In this document: piece by piece, positions 17,696 through 26,087 of the stretch
Numbering within the stretch: the first letter of the stretch is position 1
Layout of the letters: each line of letters begins with the position of its first letter
Assembly: GCA_025965715.1 (NCBI GenBank)
Contig: JAOPWJ010000195.1
Location: forward strand, 1-37,962
Length of the DNA: 37,962 nucleotides
Reading direction: 5' to 3'
Source of the DNA: Blastococcus sp.
Lineage (GTDB): Bacteria; Actinomycetota; Actinomycetes; Mycobacteriales; Geodermatophilaceae
Translations under genes and position numbers: made by a program
The notes under the pieces: generated by a model
Seen by the model: the letters and a program-made list of their open reading frames with translations, nothing else
Told to the model about the DNA's origin: nothing
The model's database searches: none

Positions 17696-18331
17696 TCACG
17701 CCGGATCGCGTACCTCCACGACCACCCGCTCCGGGTTCTGCATCGCGTAGACCCGGAACGGCGCCTCCGTCGTCGTCCCGACGAAGGCCACCGTCGTCCC
17801 CTCGTAGGTGGCGTCGAAGAGCACCTCGGTGACCTCTTCGGTACCGGCGGCGGTGATCGGCTCCCGGTTGGCGAACTCGTCCACGCCGGTGTCGAAGGGG
17901 TACCGGGCGCCGGTGATCGTCACCTGCAGGGTCGCGTCCCCGGCCACCTCCACCGGCTCGCCACGTCCCTGGGAGACCGCGACGTCGACGTAGCGCACGT
18001 CCCAGCCGGGCGTTCCCGCGCCGTCGATCTCGAGTACCACCCGGTCGAAGCCCTCGTGGTGGCCGAGCCGGACATCGGTCACGGTGACCGCGGCGTCCGT
18101 GGAGGCGTCCTGGGTGTCGGGCGAGGTGTCGGCGGGGAACGGCGCCGCCTCGGTCGCGTCGTCGCCCGACGGGGACGCCTGGGTCGAGGTTATGGCCCGA
18201 GGCGTCGTCGACGAGCCGCTCGCCGACGGGGTCCCGCCCGGGGCCGTGCCGCCACAGCCGGCGAGGACGGAGCCGGCCACGACGGCGACCAGAAACCCTC
18301 CGGGGGCGGCGGTCCGACCGCACCAGCGCAT
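17696..18331 (-). CDS. AMIN-like domain lipoprotein
   Basis: This 211-aa protein has a lipobox (SVLAGC) after a short hydrophobic signal, then a 60-residue Ser/Thr/Pro linker. The C-terminal ~130 residues resemble the AMIN-like domain of actinobacterial lipoproteins: TDVRLGHHEGFDRVVLEI, GWDVRYVDVAV, and a final FRVYAMQNPERVVVEVRDP. Such domains are thought to hold proteins at the cell envelope. The ATG at 18331 is preferred because it leads directly into the signal peptide. A short hairpin (GGCAG/CTGCC) lies immediately before the ATG and could affect initiation. It is divergent from the tRNA cluster. Confidence 0.75.
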   Translation of the reverse strand: MRWCGRTAAPGGFLVAVVAGSVLAGCGGTAPGGTPSASGSSTTPRAITSTQASPSGDDATEAAPFPADTSPDTQDASTDAAVTVTDVRLGHHEGFDRVVLEIDGAGTPGWDVRYVDVAVSQGRGEPVEVAGDATLQVTITGARYPFDTGVDEFANREPITAAGTEEVTEVLFDATYEGTTVAFVGTTTEAPFRVYAMQNPERVVVEVRDPA

Positions 18332-18383
18332 GGCAGGAGCCTGCCAGCCCGCCCCCTGCGCCCGGTGGCCCCACGCCGCCATG

Positions 18384-18389
18384 TATTCT
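18384..18389 (+). promoter_or_regulatory. Possible -10 box of the tRNA cluster
   Basis: TATTCT lies in a locally T-rich patch about 25 bp before tRNA-Glu. No clear -35 is seen. Confidence 0.35.
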
Positions 18390-18414
18390 TTCTTCCGCCC
18401 CCGGCGAACTACGA

Positions 18415-18487
18415 GCCCCCATCGTCTAGTGGTCCAGGACGCCGCCCTTTCAAGGCGGTAGCACGGGTTCGAACCCCGTTGGGGGCA
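18415..18487 (+). tRNA. tRNA-Glu (anticodon TTC)
   Basis: A 73-nt cloverleaf: acceptor GCCCCCA/TGGGGGC, anticodon loop CTTTCAA giving TTC, and T-arm ACGGG-TTCGAAC-CCCGT. The CCA end is not encoded. It is the first of three clustered tRNA genes. Confidence 0.97.
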
Positions 18488-18533
18488 CGCACGATGAGCA
18501 CGCATTTCGGCACACATGTTCAGCACGCACGAT
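18485..18533. repeat. 11-bp direct repeat between tRNA genes
   Basis: GCACGCACGAT occurs at 18485-18495, covering the 3' end of tRNA-Glu, and again at 18523-18533, just before tRNA-Asp. Confidence 0.6.
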
Positions 18534-18539
18534 CAGCTA

Positions 18540-18613
18540 GGCCCTGTAGCGCAGTTGGTTAGCGCGCCGCCCTGTCACGGCGGAGGTCGCGGGTTCGAGT
18601 CCCGTCAGGGTCG
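18540..18613 (+). tRNA. tRNA-Asp (anticodon GTC)
   Basis: A 74-nt cloverleaf: acceptor GGCCCTG/CAGGGTC with one G-T pair, anticodon loop CTGTCAC giving GTC, and T-arm GCGGG-TTCGAGT-CCCGT. The discriminator is G and CCA is not encoded. Confidence 0.97.
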
Positions 18614-18637
18614 CTCTCCGGTGCGAGCACCGGTGAG

Positions 18638-18711
18638 GGGCAGGTAGCTCAGTCGGTACGAGCGCTCGCCTGAAAAGCGAGAGGTCGGCGGTTCGACCCC
18701 GCCCCTGCCCA
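18638..18711 (+). tRNA. tRNA-Phe (anticodon GAA)
   Basis: A 74-nt cloverleaf: acceptor GGGCAGG/CCTGCCC, anticodon stem CTCGC/GCGAG around CTGAAAA giving GAA, and T-arm GGCGG-TTCGACC-CCGCC. CCA is not encoded. It closes the Glu-Asp-Phe cluster. Confidence 0.97.
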
Positions 18712-18737
18712 CCGGGAACATCTGTCGGCGCCGTACC

Positions 18738-18767
18738 GGCGGTCGGGGCGGCCGCCCCCCGACCGCC
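18738..18767. terminator. Bidirectional hairpin between tRNA-Phe and carbonic anhydrase
   Basis: GGCGGTCGGGG and CCCCGACCGCC form a perfect 11-bp stem with an 8-nt GC loop, 26 bp past tRNA-Phe and 10 bp past the carbonic anhydrase stop. It could end transcripts from both sides. There is no T-run. Confidence 0.6.
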
Positions 18768-18777
18768 GCGGACCGGC

Positions 18778-19266
18778 TCAGGACACCTCGCGCAGCCGCC
18801 CCGTGGCGACGTCGAAGACGAAGCCCCGCACGCTGCCCTTCTCGGGGATGAACGGGCTGTCCAGGATCCGCTGCACCGACGCCTTCACGTCGACGTCCAG
18901 GTTGCTGAACGCCTCGGACTGCCACGGTGGCAGCACGCCGACCTCCTGCTGGATCGTGGAGCGGAAGTCCGCGTCGGTGAAGGTGAGCATTCCGCAATCG
19001 GTGTGGTGGATCAGCACGATCTCCTTGGTGCCGAGCAGACGCTGGCTGATGGCCAGCGACCGGATCTCGTCATCGGTGACGACGCCCCCTGCGTTGCGGA
19101 TCACGTGCGCCTCCCCCTCGTTCAGGCCGAGGACGCGGTAGACGTCGATACGGGCGTCCATGCACGCGAGGACGGCGACGTGCTTGGCCGGCGGCAGCGG
19201 AAGGGGGCCAGTGAAACCCTCGGCGTAGCGCTCGTTGTTGGCGATGAGTTCGTCGGTCACGGACAT
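18778..19266 (-). CDS. Beta-class carbonic anhydrase
   Basis: This 162-aa enzyme interconverts CO2 and bicarbonate in the cytosol. The zinc ligands are C35 (CMDARID, with D37 and R39 forming the Asp-Arg pair), H88 and C91 (HHTDCGM). Its short length matches the compact beta-class enzymes of actinobacteria. GAGGAG lies 5-6 nt before the ATG. It is transcribed alone and converges with the tRNA cluster across a strong hairpin. A pseudogene remnant lies just upstream on the same strand. Confidence 0.92.
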   Translation of the reverse strand: MSVTDELIANNERYAEGFTGPLPLPPAKHVAVLACMDARIDVYRVLGLNEGEAHVIRNAGGVVTDDEIRSLAISQRLLGTKEIVLIHHTDCGMLTFTDADFRSTIQQEVGVLPPWQSEAFSNLDVDVKASVQRILDSPFIPEKGSVRGFVFDVATGRLREVS

Positions 19267-19294
19267 CGGGTCTCCTCGTGCTGTGCGGGTGGGG

Positions 19295-19493
19295 TCAGGC
19301 GGACGTGCTCTGCTGGCGGCAGCTGAAGTGGGCGCGGCCGGTGTCGCCCGTCCAGTCGGCGAACGACTCGCCGGTCAGCTCCTCGAGCAGCTCGATGTCC
19401 GACAGCAGCCGGTCCAGGGGCGCGCAGCGCGGTGGTGCTCGCCTTGGGTGCGCCGGCGATCACGAACGGGGGCCGGCGGTGCAGGTCGGACAT
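19295..19493 (-). pseudogene. Sulfotransferase relic with internal deletion and frameshift
   Basis: The minus strand opens with MSDLHRRPPFVIAGAPKAST, the typical start of a PAPS-dependent sulfotransferase (P-loop-like GxPKxGTT, with Ser for Gly). About 25 codons in, around 19418, coding jumps frame. The next frame reads LDRLLSDIELLEELTGESF and then DWTGDTG to a TGA at 19295-19297. That looks like the C-terminal helix of the same family. The ~250 residues normally between are absent. I therefore read it as N- and C-termini joined by a large out-of-frame deletion. It lies upstream of the carbonic anhydrase and next to sugar-related genes. The family is inferred from motifs only. Confidence 0.6.
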
Positions 19494-19579
19494 CAGCGGG
19501 TCGTCCCGGATCGCGGCGCGGACATGGCGGCGGTGTACACACAGGGACGCCGTCGTCCTCCCGAACCCGGAGCTGCCCT

Positions 19580-20503
19580 GTGTCCTCCCCTGCCCGCCCG
19601 TCGGTCGCCCCTCGGCCCCCGGAGGCCGACCGGTTCTGGGCCGACGCCGAGGTCGTCCTCGAGCCCGAGGACCCGCGGCCGGGCTCCTGGGCGGGAGGGC
19701 CGTCGGCCCAGCTGGTGGACGGCACGTGGTGGCTGGCCTACCGGCTGCGGCGGCCGGTCGGCGAGGGCCGCGGGATCGCCAACGTCGTGGCCCGCTCCGA
19801 CGACGGCGTCCGGTTCACCCCGGTGGCCGGGATCAGCAAGGACGGTTTCGGCGCCGAGTCGCTGGAGCGCCCGGCACTCGTGCACACCCCCGAGGGGCGC
19901 TGGCGGCTCTACGTCAGCTGCGCCACCCCGGGCACCAAGCACTGGCGGGTGGATCTGCTGGAGGCCGACACCGTCGAGGAACTGGCCACGGCCGTGCCCC
20001 GCACCGTCCTGCCCGGCGACGAGCGGCACGCGGTCAAGGACCCGGTGATCCGTCACGACGGAGCGACGTGGCACCTGTGGGCCTCGGTCCACCCGCTCGA
20101 CGATCCGCAGGCCACCGACCGGATGACCACCGAGCACGCGACCAGCCCGGACGGCGTGGACTGGACCTGGCGCGGCACCGCCCTGGCCGGTACGCCCGGC
20201 AGCTGGGACGCCCGAGGTGTCCGCTTCGCCACCGTGGTCCTGGACGGAGCACGCAGCTGGGCCCTGTACGACGGCCGGGCCACGGCGGCGGAGAACTGGG
20301 AGGAGCGCACCGGGCTGGCGGTGCAGACGAGCGGCGGCCGATTCCTCGCTGTGGGCGACGCGCCGTTGCTGCAGAGCCCTCATCCACCGTTCGGCCTGCG
20401 CTACGCCGACGTGGTGGCGGTGCCGGGTGGGGGTGCGCGATGGTTCTACGAGGCGACGCGGCCCGACGGTGGGCACGACCTGCGCACGGTGCTGCTGCAC
20501 TGA
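19580..20503 (+). CDS. Beta-propeller glycosidase-like protein (GH43/GH32-type)
   Basis: This 307-aa soluble protein looks like a five-bladed beta-propeller of the GH43/GH32 group. Repeated strands each carry Asp and aromatic pairs: GTWWLAYRL, RSDDGVRFTPV, EGRWRLYVSCA, VKDPVIRHDGATWHLWASV, SPDGVDWTWRG, ARSWALYDG and ARWFYEATR. The DPV near residue 154 sits where the family has its catalytic-site Asp. No signal peptide is present. GGAG lies 7 nt before the GTG at 19580; longer in-frame starts cross the sulfotransferase relic and are unlikely. It converges with a glycosyltransferase, so it may act on an intracellular glycan (inference). Enzymatic activity is unproven. Confidence 0.6.
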   Translation: MSSPARPSVAPRPPEADRFWADAEVVLEPEDPRPGSWAGGPSAQLVDGTWWLAYRLRRPVGEGRGIANVVARSDDGVRFTPVAGISKDGFGAESLERPALVHTPEGRWRLYVSCATPGTKHWRVDLLEADTVEELATAVPRTVLPGDERHAVKDPVIRHDGATWHLWASVHPLDDPQATDRMTTEHATSPDGVDWTWRGTALAGTPGSWDARGVRFATVVLDGARSWALYDGRATAAENWEERTGLAVQTSGGRFLAVGDAPLLQSPHPPFGLRYADVVAVPGGGARWFYEATRPDGGHDLRTVLLH

Positions 20504-20633
20504 CCTGCACTCCCCGGCCATAGGGCGCGCTCCTCGGATCCCGTCTCCCACGACCAAGTCGATCGTTTTGATAGAGATTACATCGCCGGTCAACCGCCCC
20601 CCGCCAGTGCGCGCCATCCGGAGGGGCGTCGCG

Positions 20634-21671
20634 TCAGACCCAGCTCCGGTCGGCGGCGACCTGCGCGTAGACCTCCTCGTGCACCCGGACGACGGCGGTC
20701 CGCTGCTCCGCGCGCCACGCACGGTCGGCCGGCCGCGGCATGGGGCGGGTCAGGGCCACGGCGACCGCGCCGGTCAGCGACACGACGTCGAGCCCGTACT
20801 CCTCGTCATTGCCGTAGGACACCACCTCCGACCACTGGTCGGCGAACCAGCCGCAGCTCGGCGCCACCACCCGGGTGCCGACGTCGCGGCAGATCTCCAG
20901 GTCGCGGGAGTGGGTGCCGCACCGCTCGGGCAGGACGGCGACGTGCAGCTGCTGCAGCTGTGCCGGCCACTCGGCGCGCGGGTGGACGACGAGCTCGATG
21001 GCGCCGCGCCCGGCCAGCTGCCAGATGTCCGGGTGGAGGCCCGACTGGTTGTCCGAGGCGACCAGCACGCGCAGCCGGCCGCCACCGGAGACCGCACCCG
21101 ACAGCGCGGCCCGCACGAGGGCGGCCGGGTCGGGGACGGCCGACGAGGACGGACCCACCCGCATGCCGACCAGCCCGCGCTCCGCCCCGAGTTCCGGATT
21201 CGGCACGGCGAGGGACGGGTGCGCGACGACGATCGCCGTCCGGCCGAACCGTTCGGCGATCTCGTCGGCGGCCCCGGGGGTCAGGGTGAGCACCACCTCG
21301 GCGGTGGACAGCAGCGCGGCGAGGTGCGCGTCGTGCCGGGCGCGGGCGTCCTGATCCGGATCGCGCAGCTGGTGCACGGTGACCACCAGGGGGATGCCCA
21401 GTCGGCGCACGGTCTCGGTCCAGCACTCCACCGCGACCTCGGCCAGGTGGCCGTATCCGGTGTGCACGTGCAGCACGTCGATGTCCCGGTAGTGCCCGAT
21501 CAGGTACGCCCGGTCCAGCCAGGGGCTCGGCGCCGTCTCCGGCCCCACCCGGACGACGTCCCGCGGAAGGACGGCGTCGACGTAGGGGTCACTGTGCGGA
21601 ATGGTTGCCACCCGGAGTCGGCTGCCCTCGCGAACGGGCAGCCGGGGTACCGGGGGGTCGATGGAAGTCAC
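20634..21671 (-). CDS. Glycosyltransferase-like protein (GT-B fold)
   Basis: This 345-aa protein resembles GT4-type glycosyltransferases. The N-terminal half has DIDVLHVHTGYGHLAEVAVE and PLVVTVHQLRDPD, followed by the TAEVVLTLTPGAADEIAERF segment typical of the first Rossmann domain. The second half contains LRVLVASDNQSG, HVAVLPERCGTHSRDLEICRD and VVAPSCGWFADQ, where donor-nucleotide contacts normally lie. The usual EX7E Glu pair is not obvious, so the donor and activity are uncertain. The start is GTG 21671; GAGGAG lies about 15 nt upstream, rather far. It converges with the beta-propeller gene. Confidence 0.7.
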   Translation of the reverse strand: MTSIDPPVPRLPVREGSRLRVATIPHSDPYVDAVLPRDVVRVGPETAPSPWLDRAYLIGHYRDIDVLHVHTGYGHLAEVAVECWTETVRRLGIPLVVTVHQLRDPDQDARARHDAHLAALLSTAEVVLTLTPGAADEIAERFGRTAIVVAHPSLAVPNPELGAERGLVGMRVGPSSSAVPDPAALVRAALSGAVSGGGRLRVLVASDNQSGLHPDIWQLAGRGAIELVVHPRAEWPAQLQQLHVAVLPERCGTHSRDLEICRDVGTRVVAPSCGWFADQWSEVVSYGNDEEYGLDVVSLTGAVAVALTRPMPRPADRAWRAEQRTAVVRVHEEVYAQVAADRSWV

Positions 21672-21839
21672 GCGGGGGAAGGACTCCTCGTGCGATCGAG
21701 CACTGGGTCAGCACGGGAGTGCTGCTCGCCTGGGTCAGCGCCCGGCCACGCTTTTCGAGCCGGTCAGGTGTCTGCCTACCCCACGTCACAGGCAGTCAAC
21801 CCGTGACAACTCCATCAGGTGACTCGCAGTGTCCCCTCA

Positions 21840-22559
21840 TCACGGAGGGCTCAGGCCCGCCGGGCCTTTCCGGGCCGCCCGGGCGGTCGCGTAGGCCGGC
21901 GCCCGGAAGCGCGCCATAGGCCCGTCGGGCACCAGCCCGGGCGGCGGGTTGAGAACGGCGTCGAAGCGGACGTCGGCGTCGAGCGGCTGCTCGGGCTCGG
22001 TCAGGGACAACCGTCCGAACGGCTGCCACGGTCGCGTTCCGCACGCCGCCACGAGCGTGAACCGGAGGGTCCGCCGCGCCACGTCGCGGGCGAGCGACTC
22101 CGGGTCCGACGGCACGCCGGACGCCTCCGGAAAGGCGGCGATGCGCAGGCTTCCGGCGTCCGACCGGTAGGCCATGATCGAGGAGTAGACGCAGCCGCTG
22201 TCACGCCGGGGCACTGGCAGCAGCCGGCTCAGCCGCCCCCTGCCGCTGCTGCTCAGGAGCAAGTGGACCGACCCGGACCGACCGGGGACGCAGACGGCCA
22301 GGCCCAGCAGGTCCGGCAGTGCAGCCGGCAGCCCGGCTCCCCGGGACAGCCGGGCGGTGGCGGGCTCGACGGCGCTCTCGTCCAGCCACGGCACGCCCCA
22401 GGGCGACGGGCTCCCGTGCCGCTCCAGCACCGCTTCGAACAGCGCTCCCCGGGGATGCATCGGCTTGCCGCGGCGCCACCGCGCGAGCGCGCCCAATGGC
22501 ACAGCCGCCAGCCGGCCGGCCAGCCGCGCCGGATCCAGCACGCCGCTCACGCCCCCCAT
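21840..22559 (-). CDS. Conserved hypothetical protein (actinobacterial, HPRG motif)
   Basis: This 239-aa soluble protein has WRRGKPMHPRGALFEAVLER near its N-terminus and LSRGAGLPAALPDLLGLAV near residue 75. It ends in a basic Ala-rich tail. Related actinobacterial proteins are sometimes labelled phosphodiesterase, but I see no metal site that supports it. Three in-frame ATGs compete (22598, 22580, 22559). GGAG is 5 nt before 22559, so I chose that one. The family's function is unknown to me. Confidence 0.6.
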   Translation of the reverse strand: MGGVSGVLDPARLAGRLAAVPLGALARWRRGKPMHPRGALFEAVLERHGSPSPWGVPWLDESAVEPATARLSRGAGLPAALPDLLGLAVCVPGRSGSVHLLLSSSGRGRLSRLLPVPRRDSGCVYSSIMAYRSDAGSLRIAAFPEASGVPSDPESLARDVARRTLRFTLVAACGTRPWQPFGRLSLTEPEQPLDADVRFDAVLNPPPGLVPDGPMARFRAPAYATARAARKGPAGLSPP

Positions 22560-22797
22560 GACGGCTCCGCTTCCTCCCATCGCCACCGGCCAGTACATGC
22601 TCCCCCGGAAGCGGGGCTCGCGCCGGGCAGCCGGAATCGGCGCACGACCGGCGCCAGTCCCGCGCCCCGCCTACCGGCCGGCCGCACGCGTGGGCACCGC
22701 GGGTCTCCTCGACCGGAATGTGCTGGTGAATCGGTCGACCGGCGAAGTATGGGCAACCAGGCGCCGATCTTCGGCGAGATCTGCCCAGCCGTACCCG

Positions 22798-22827
22798 GTG
22801 ACACGGACCGGTTCGCCCGATTACGTT
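22798..22827 (+). promoter_or_regulatory. Leaderless sigma-70-type promoter
   Basis: GTGACA (22798-22803) and TACGTT (22822-22827) are separated by 18 bp. The -10 ends 6 nt before the ATG at 22834, so the mRNA should start at or near the A of the start codon. It is the best-formed promoter in the window. Confidence 0.7.
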
Positions 22828-22833
22828 CTGTAC

Positions 22834-23049
22834 ATGCTCTCGACGCTTCTGGTCATCGGTGGTGTGCTCGTGGGGCTGCTCGTGCTGCTCGCGGTGATCG
22901 TGAGCCTCAGCGCCCGGCCGGCGCCAGCCCCGGCGGGCCGCTCCGCCGTGCGCACCCCCTCGTGGGTGGCCGACGCCGGCCGCCCGCACCCCGACGCCTG
23001 GTCGCCCCTCTCGACCGGCAACACCAGCGAGATGCCCGCCATCCGCTGA
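22834..23049 (+). CDS. Small single-pass membrane protein
   Basis: This 71-aa protein has one transmembrane helix at its N-terminus (LLVIGGVLVGLLVLLAVIVS), then a Pro/Arg/Ser-rich cytosolic or external tail with RTPSWVAD and DAWSPLSTGNTSEMPA. The start is fixed by the leaderless promoter. No family is recognised. It lies alone, convergent with the GMC gene. Confidence 0.65.
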   Translation: MLSTLLVIGGVLVGLLVLLAVIVSLSARPAPAPAGRSAVRTPSWVADAGRPHPDAWSPLSTGNTSEMPAIR

Positions 23050-23205
23050 TCTCCCGAACTCCGGCGTCCCGGCTGCGGGCCCGCCGCCGGGGCAGCGGAC
23101 CTGCGGCAAGGCTCCGTCCTCGGGAGCTGCGGCGCCGGCGCGAGGTGTGCTCCCCCGGCCCCCGGCCCCCGGTCACGCCTCGCCGGTCGGGCCACTCCCG
23201 TGCGG

Positions 23206-24720
23206 TCAGGCCGTCATGAGCTCGGCGGCACGTTCCCCCAGCATCACCGCCGTCGCCGCGGGGCCCCGCGAGGGCGCCCGGGGCAGCACCGAGGTGTCGG
23301 CGACCCGGAGCCCGCTCACCCCCCGCACTCGCAGGTTCTGGTCGACGACTGCGCCCGGGTCGGCAGCCGGCCCCATGCGGGCGGTGCCGCAGAGGTGGAT
23401 CGCGGTGGTGAGGCGCTGCCGGACCCAGGCATCCAGCGCGGCGTCGTCGGCCAGGACGTCGTCGGGCAGGCCGGTGCGCCCGGCGACCAGCGGGCGGAGC
23501 GCCCTCGTCCGCAGCAGCTCTGCGGCCAGGCGCACCCCCTCCCGGAGGCGCCGCCGGTCGGATTCCGCCGTCAGGTAGCGGTAGTCCAGCCGCGGCTGCC
23601 GCAGGGGATCGGCGCCCGCCAGGCTCAGCCGGCCCCGACTGTCCTCCCGCTGGAGGCCGACGCCCAGGACCAGTTCGTCCGCAGAGGGTCCGGCGGGCCC
23701 GCCGGTGATCCGACTGAAAGGCGTCAGCCAGGGCAGGACCTCGAGGTCGCCGGACCTCCGCCCGCCACCGGAGTCGGCGTGCAGCACCCCGTGCAGGGGC
23801 AGCCGGCCGGGCGGCAGCGGGCGGGCGGGCCGGTAGCCGACGTAGACGTTCGGGTGGTCGGTGAAGTCCGCGCCCACGCCGGACACGTCCGCGACCACGT
23901 CCACCCCCGCCGTGCGGAGCTGGTCGGCCGGGCCGATGCCCGAGAGCAGCAACAGATGCGCCGATCCCACCGCGCCGGCGCTGAGCACCACCTCGGCGGC
24001 CCGGATCACGCCGTCGGAGGTCTCCACCCCGGTCGTCCTGGTGTGCGAGATCAGCACCCGCCGCACGTGCGCGCCGCCGCGCACGGTCAGCCCGGGGCGC
24101 CCGCGGCGGGGCGACAGGTAGGCCATGGCGGTGTTGACCCGCATTCCGCCGGCCGTGGTCAGCGGCACCGGGCCGTATCCCGGGCCGGCACCGGCGTTCT
24201 TGTCCGGCTCCTCCGGAAAGCCGAGCTCCGCGGCCGCGCCCGCGAACGCCTCCGCCAGGGGCCCGGGATCCGCCGTTCGGGCGACCGGCACCGGCCCGTC
24301 GGAGCCGTGCTCCGGCCGATCCCCGTAGTCCGCGTCCGCCTCGAGACGGCGGAACGACGGAAGCACCCGCTCGTAGGACCACAGGTCGTTGCCTGCCGCC
24401 GCCCAACCGTCGAAGTCCGCGGGCGTGCCGCGGATGAAGTAGCCGGCGTTGAGCGCACTGGAACCGCCGACCACCCGCCCGCGCGGCACGCCGACGGTTC
24501 GCCCGGGCGTGAGCGTGCCGGTCAGGTTCCAGTTCGCCGGGGAACCGGGCACCGCGGCGGCCATGCGGGCAGGATCGCGGAGCTCCGGGGGGAAGTCCGC
24601 CGGCAGGGCGTGGTCGGCGCCCGCCTCGAGCAGCAGCACGCGGCGCCCCGCGTCGGCCAGCCGGGCGGCCAGCGGGCAGCCCGACGTCCCGGCGCCGACG
24701 ACTACGACGTCCCACTCCAT
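23206..24720 (-). CDS. GMC-family FAD oxidoreductase, mycofactocin-type
   Basis: This 504-aa flavoenzyme oxidises an alcohol. The FAD-binding GAGTSG is at 9-14, followed by LLLEAGAD. GRVVGGSSALNAGYFIRG and SAGAVGSAHLLLLSGIG are the two GMC signatures. The catalytic His is H442 in IHLCGTARMG. The second catalytic residue, usually in an NTNAP stretch, is replaced by SRGPAAT at 484-490. I associate that pattern with the mycofactocin-linked Rv0697/MftG group, where a redox cofactor rather than O2 is the acceptor. No mft genes lie in the window. ATG at 24720 overlaps the ligase stop by one base (TGATG), so it is the third gene of a coupled operon. Its substrate is unknown. Confidence 0.8.
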   Translation of the reverse strand: MEWDVVVVGAGTSGCPLAARLADAGRRVLLLEAGADHALPADFPPELRDPARMAAAVPGSPANWNLTGTLTPGRTVGVPRGRVVGGSSALNAGYFIRGTPADFDGWAAAGNDLWSYERVLPSFRRLEADADYGDRPEHGSDGPVPVARTADPGPLAEAFAGAAAELGFPEEPDKNAGAGPGYGPVPLTTAGGMRVNTAMAYLSPRRGRPGLTVRGGAHVRRVLISHTRTTGVETSDGVIRAAEVVLSAGAVGSAHLLLLSGIGPADQLRTAGVDVVADVSGVGADFTDHPNVYVGYRPARPLPPGRLPLHGVLHADSGGGRRSGDLEVLPWLTPFSRITGGPAGPSADELVLGVGLQREDSRGRLSLAGADPLRQPRLDYRYLTAESDRRRLREGVRLAAELLRTRALRPLVAGRTGLPDDVLADDAALDAWVRQRLTTAIHLCGTARMGPAADPGAVVDQNLRVRGVSGLRVADTSVLPRAPSRGPAATAVMLGERAAELMTA

Positions 24721-26087
24721 CACGTGGTCGGCTCCCCTGCAGGGTCCCGCCGCGAGCCCGCGAGCGGTGGGGGGAAGCGGGCGCCCTTCTGCAGCACCTC
24801 CGGCAGATCCAGCCGCCGGACCTTCCCCGTCGACGTCCGCGGCAGCTCGCCGAGCCGGTGCAGCGCCTTCGGCCGCTTGGCCGCACCCAGCCGATCCCGC
24901 GCCCAGCTCGCGAGCTCGGCCGGGTCGGCCGACCCGACGTAGGCGGCCACCACGCGCTGGCCCCACTCGTCGTCCGGAACGCCGAACACCGCGCTCTCCA
25001 CGACCTCGGGATGGGCGTCGAGGACCGCCTCCACCTCGGCCGGGTAGACGTTGACGCCGCCGGAGATGACCAGGTCCTCCCGTCGGCCGTCCAGCCATAC
25101 GACGCCGTCGTCGTCCACCCGGCCGAGGTCGCCCACGGTGACCAGGTCGCCCCGCCAGGCTGCCGCCGTCTTGTCCGGAGCCCGCCAGTACTCGAAGCGC
25201 GCCCACGGCGGAACGGCGCACCACAGCTGGCCGCGGTCATCGGTCTGCAGCCGGCGTCCCGGACGAGCGCGGCCGACGCTGCCGGGGTGGGCCAACCAGT
25301 CCGCGGTCGAGCAGACGGTGAACTGCGCCTCGGTCGACCCGTAGAACTCCCAGACGCTGTCCGCCGGCAGCGCCTCGATCACGGCCCGCTTCAGCGGCGC
25401 GGGGCACGGGGCGCCGGCGTGCGCGAGCATGCGGAACGAGGACCAGTCGACGCCCCCGTGCCCGAGCAGCCGCTGCAGGTGGGTCGGCACGCAGAAGGTG
25501 GTGGTCGGTCGCAGCTCGGTGATCGCCGCCGCCGCCTGGGCGGCGCCGAAGGCACCCGGCAGCAGCACCGAACCACCGGCCAGCAGGGTGTGCACGGCGA
25601 AGCGCAGGGGGGCGCTGTGGTGCAGCGGGGACAGGACGAGGTGCCGGTCCCCCTCCTGGAAGCCCCACAGCTCGATCTCCTCGGCGGCGAGGGCTCGGGC
25701 GTCGTCCTCAAGGAGGACGCCGGACCAGACGCCCTTGCGGCGACCGGTCGTCCCTGACGTGTAGTGCATGGGGCGCGCGAGCGGCACGTCGGCGAGGTCG
25801 GCCTGCTCCTCACCCAGCAGCCCCGCCGGGTCATCGGCGACGTCGAGGGCAGCGTCGGCGTCCTCGGCGAGGGTGGCGCGCTCGGCCGCGGGCAGGCCCG
25901 GGTCGAGCACCACGGGCACGATTCCGGTGCGCAGCGCCCCCAGGACGACGGCCAGCAGCGCCGGCGAGGCCGCGGCCGACACCAGCAGCCGGTCACCCGC
26001 GCGCAGACCCTCCGCGGCCAGCGCCGCCGCGGCCCGCCGCTGGTCGCGTTCGCTGTCCACGCTCGTCACCACCGGGACGCCGGTCAC
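24720..26087 (-). CDS. AMP-forming acyl-CoA ligase (ANL family), short form
   Basis: This 455-aa enzyme activates an acid with ATP and then forms a CoA thioester. It has YTSGTTGRRKG at 109-119, YGSTE at 249-253, GDLGRV at 319-324, and the C-terminal catalytic lysine K422 (TSTGKVRR). The usual ligase is 500-550 aa; here about 60-80 residues are missing from the N-terminal subdomain. The acid substrate cannot be read off. The GTG at 26087 overlaps the MBL stop (GTGA) and its own stop overlaps the GMC start. It thus sits in the middle of a fully coupled operon, which suggests it acts on a product of the GMC enzyme or supplies the MBL enzyme. Confidence 0.82.
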   Translation of the reverse strand: MTGVPVVTSVDSERDQRRAAAALAAEGLRAGDRLLVSAAASPALLAVVLGALRTGIVPVVLDPGLPAAERATLAEDADAALDVADDPAGLLGEEQADLADVPLARPMHYTSGTTGRRKGVWSGVLLEDDARALAAEEIELWGFQEGDRHLVLSPLHHSAPLRFAVHTLLAGGSVLLPGAFGAAQAAAAITELRPTTTFCVPTHLQRLLGHGGVDWSSFRMLAHAGAPCPAPLKRAVIEALPADSVWEFYGSTEAQFTVCSTADWLAHPGSVGRARPGRRLQTDDRGQLWCAVPPWARFEYWRAPDKTAAAWRGDLVTVGDLGRVDDDGVVWLDGRREDLVISGGVNVYPAEVEAVLDAHPEVVESAVFGVPDDEWGQRVVAAYVGSADPAELASWARDRLGAAKRPKALHRLGELPRTSTGKVRRLDLPEVLQKGARFPPPLAGSRRDPAGEPTT

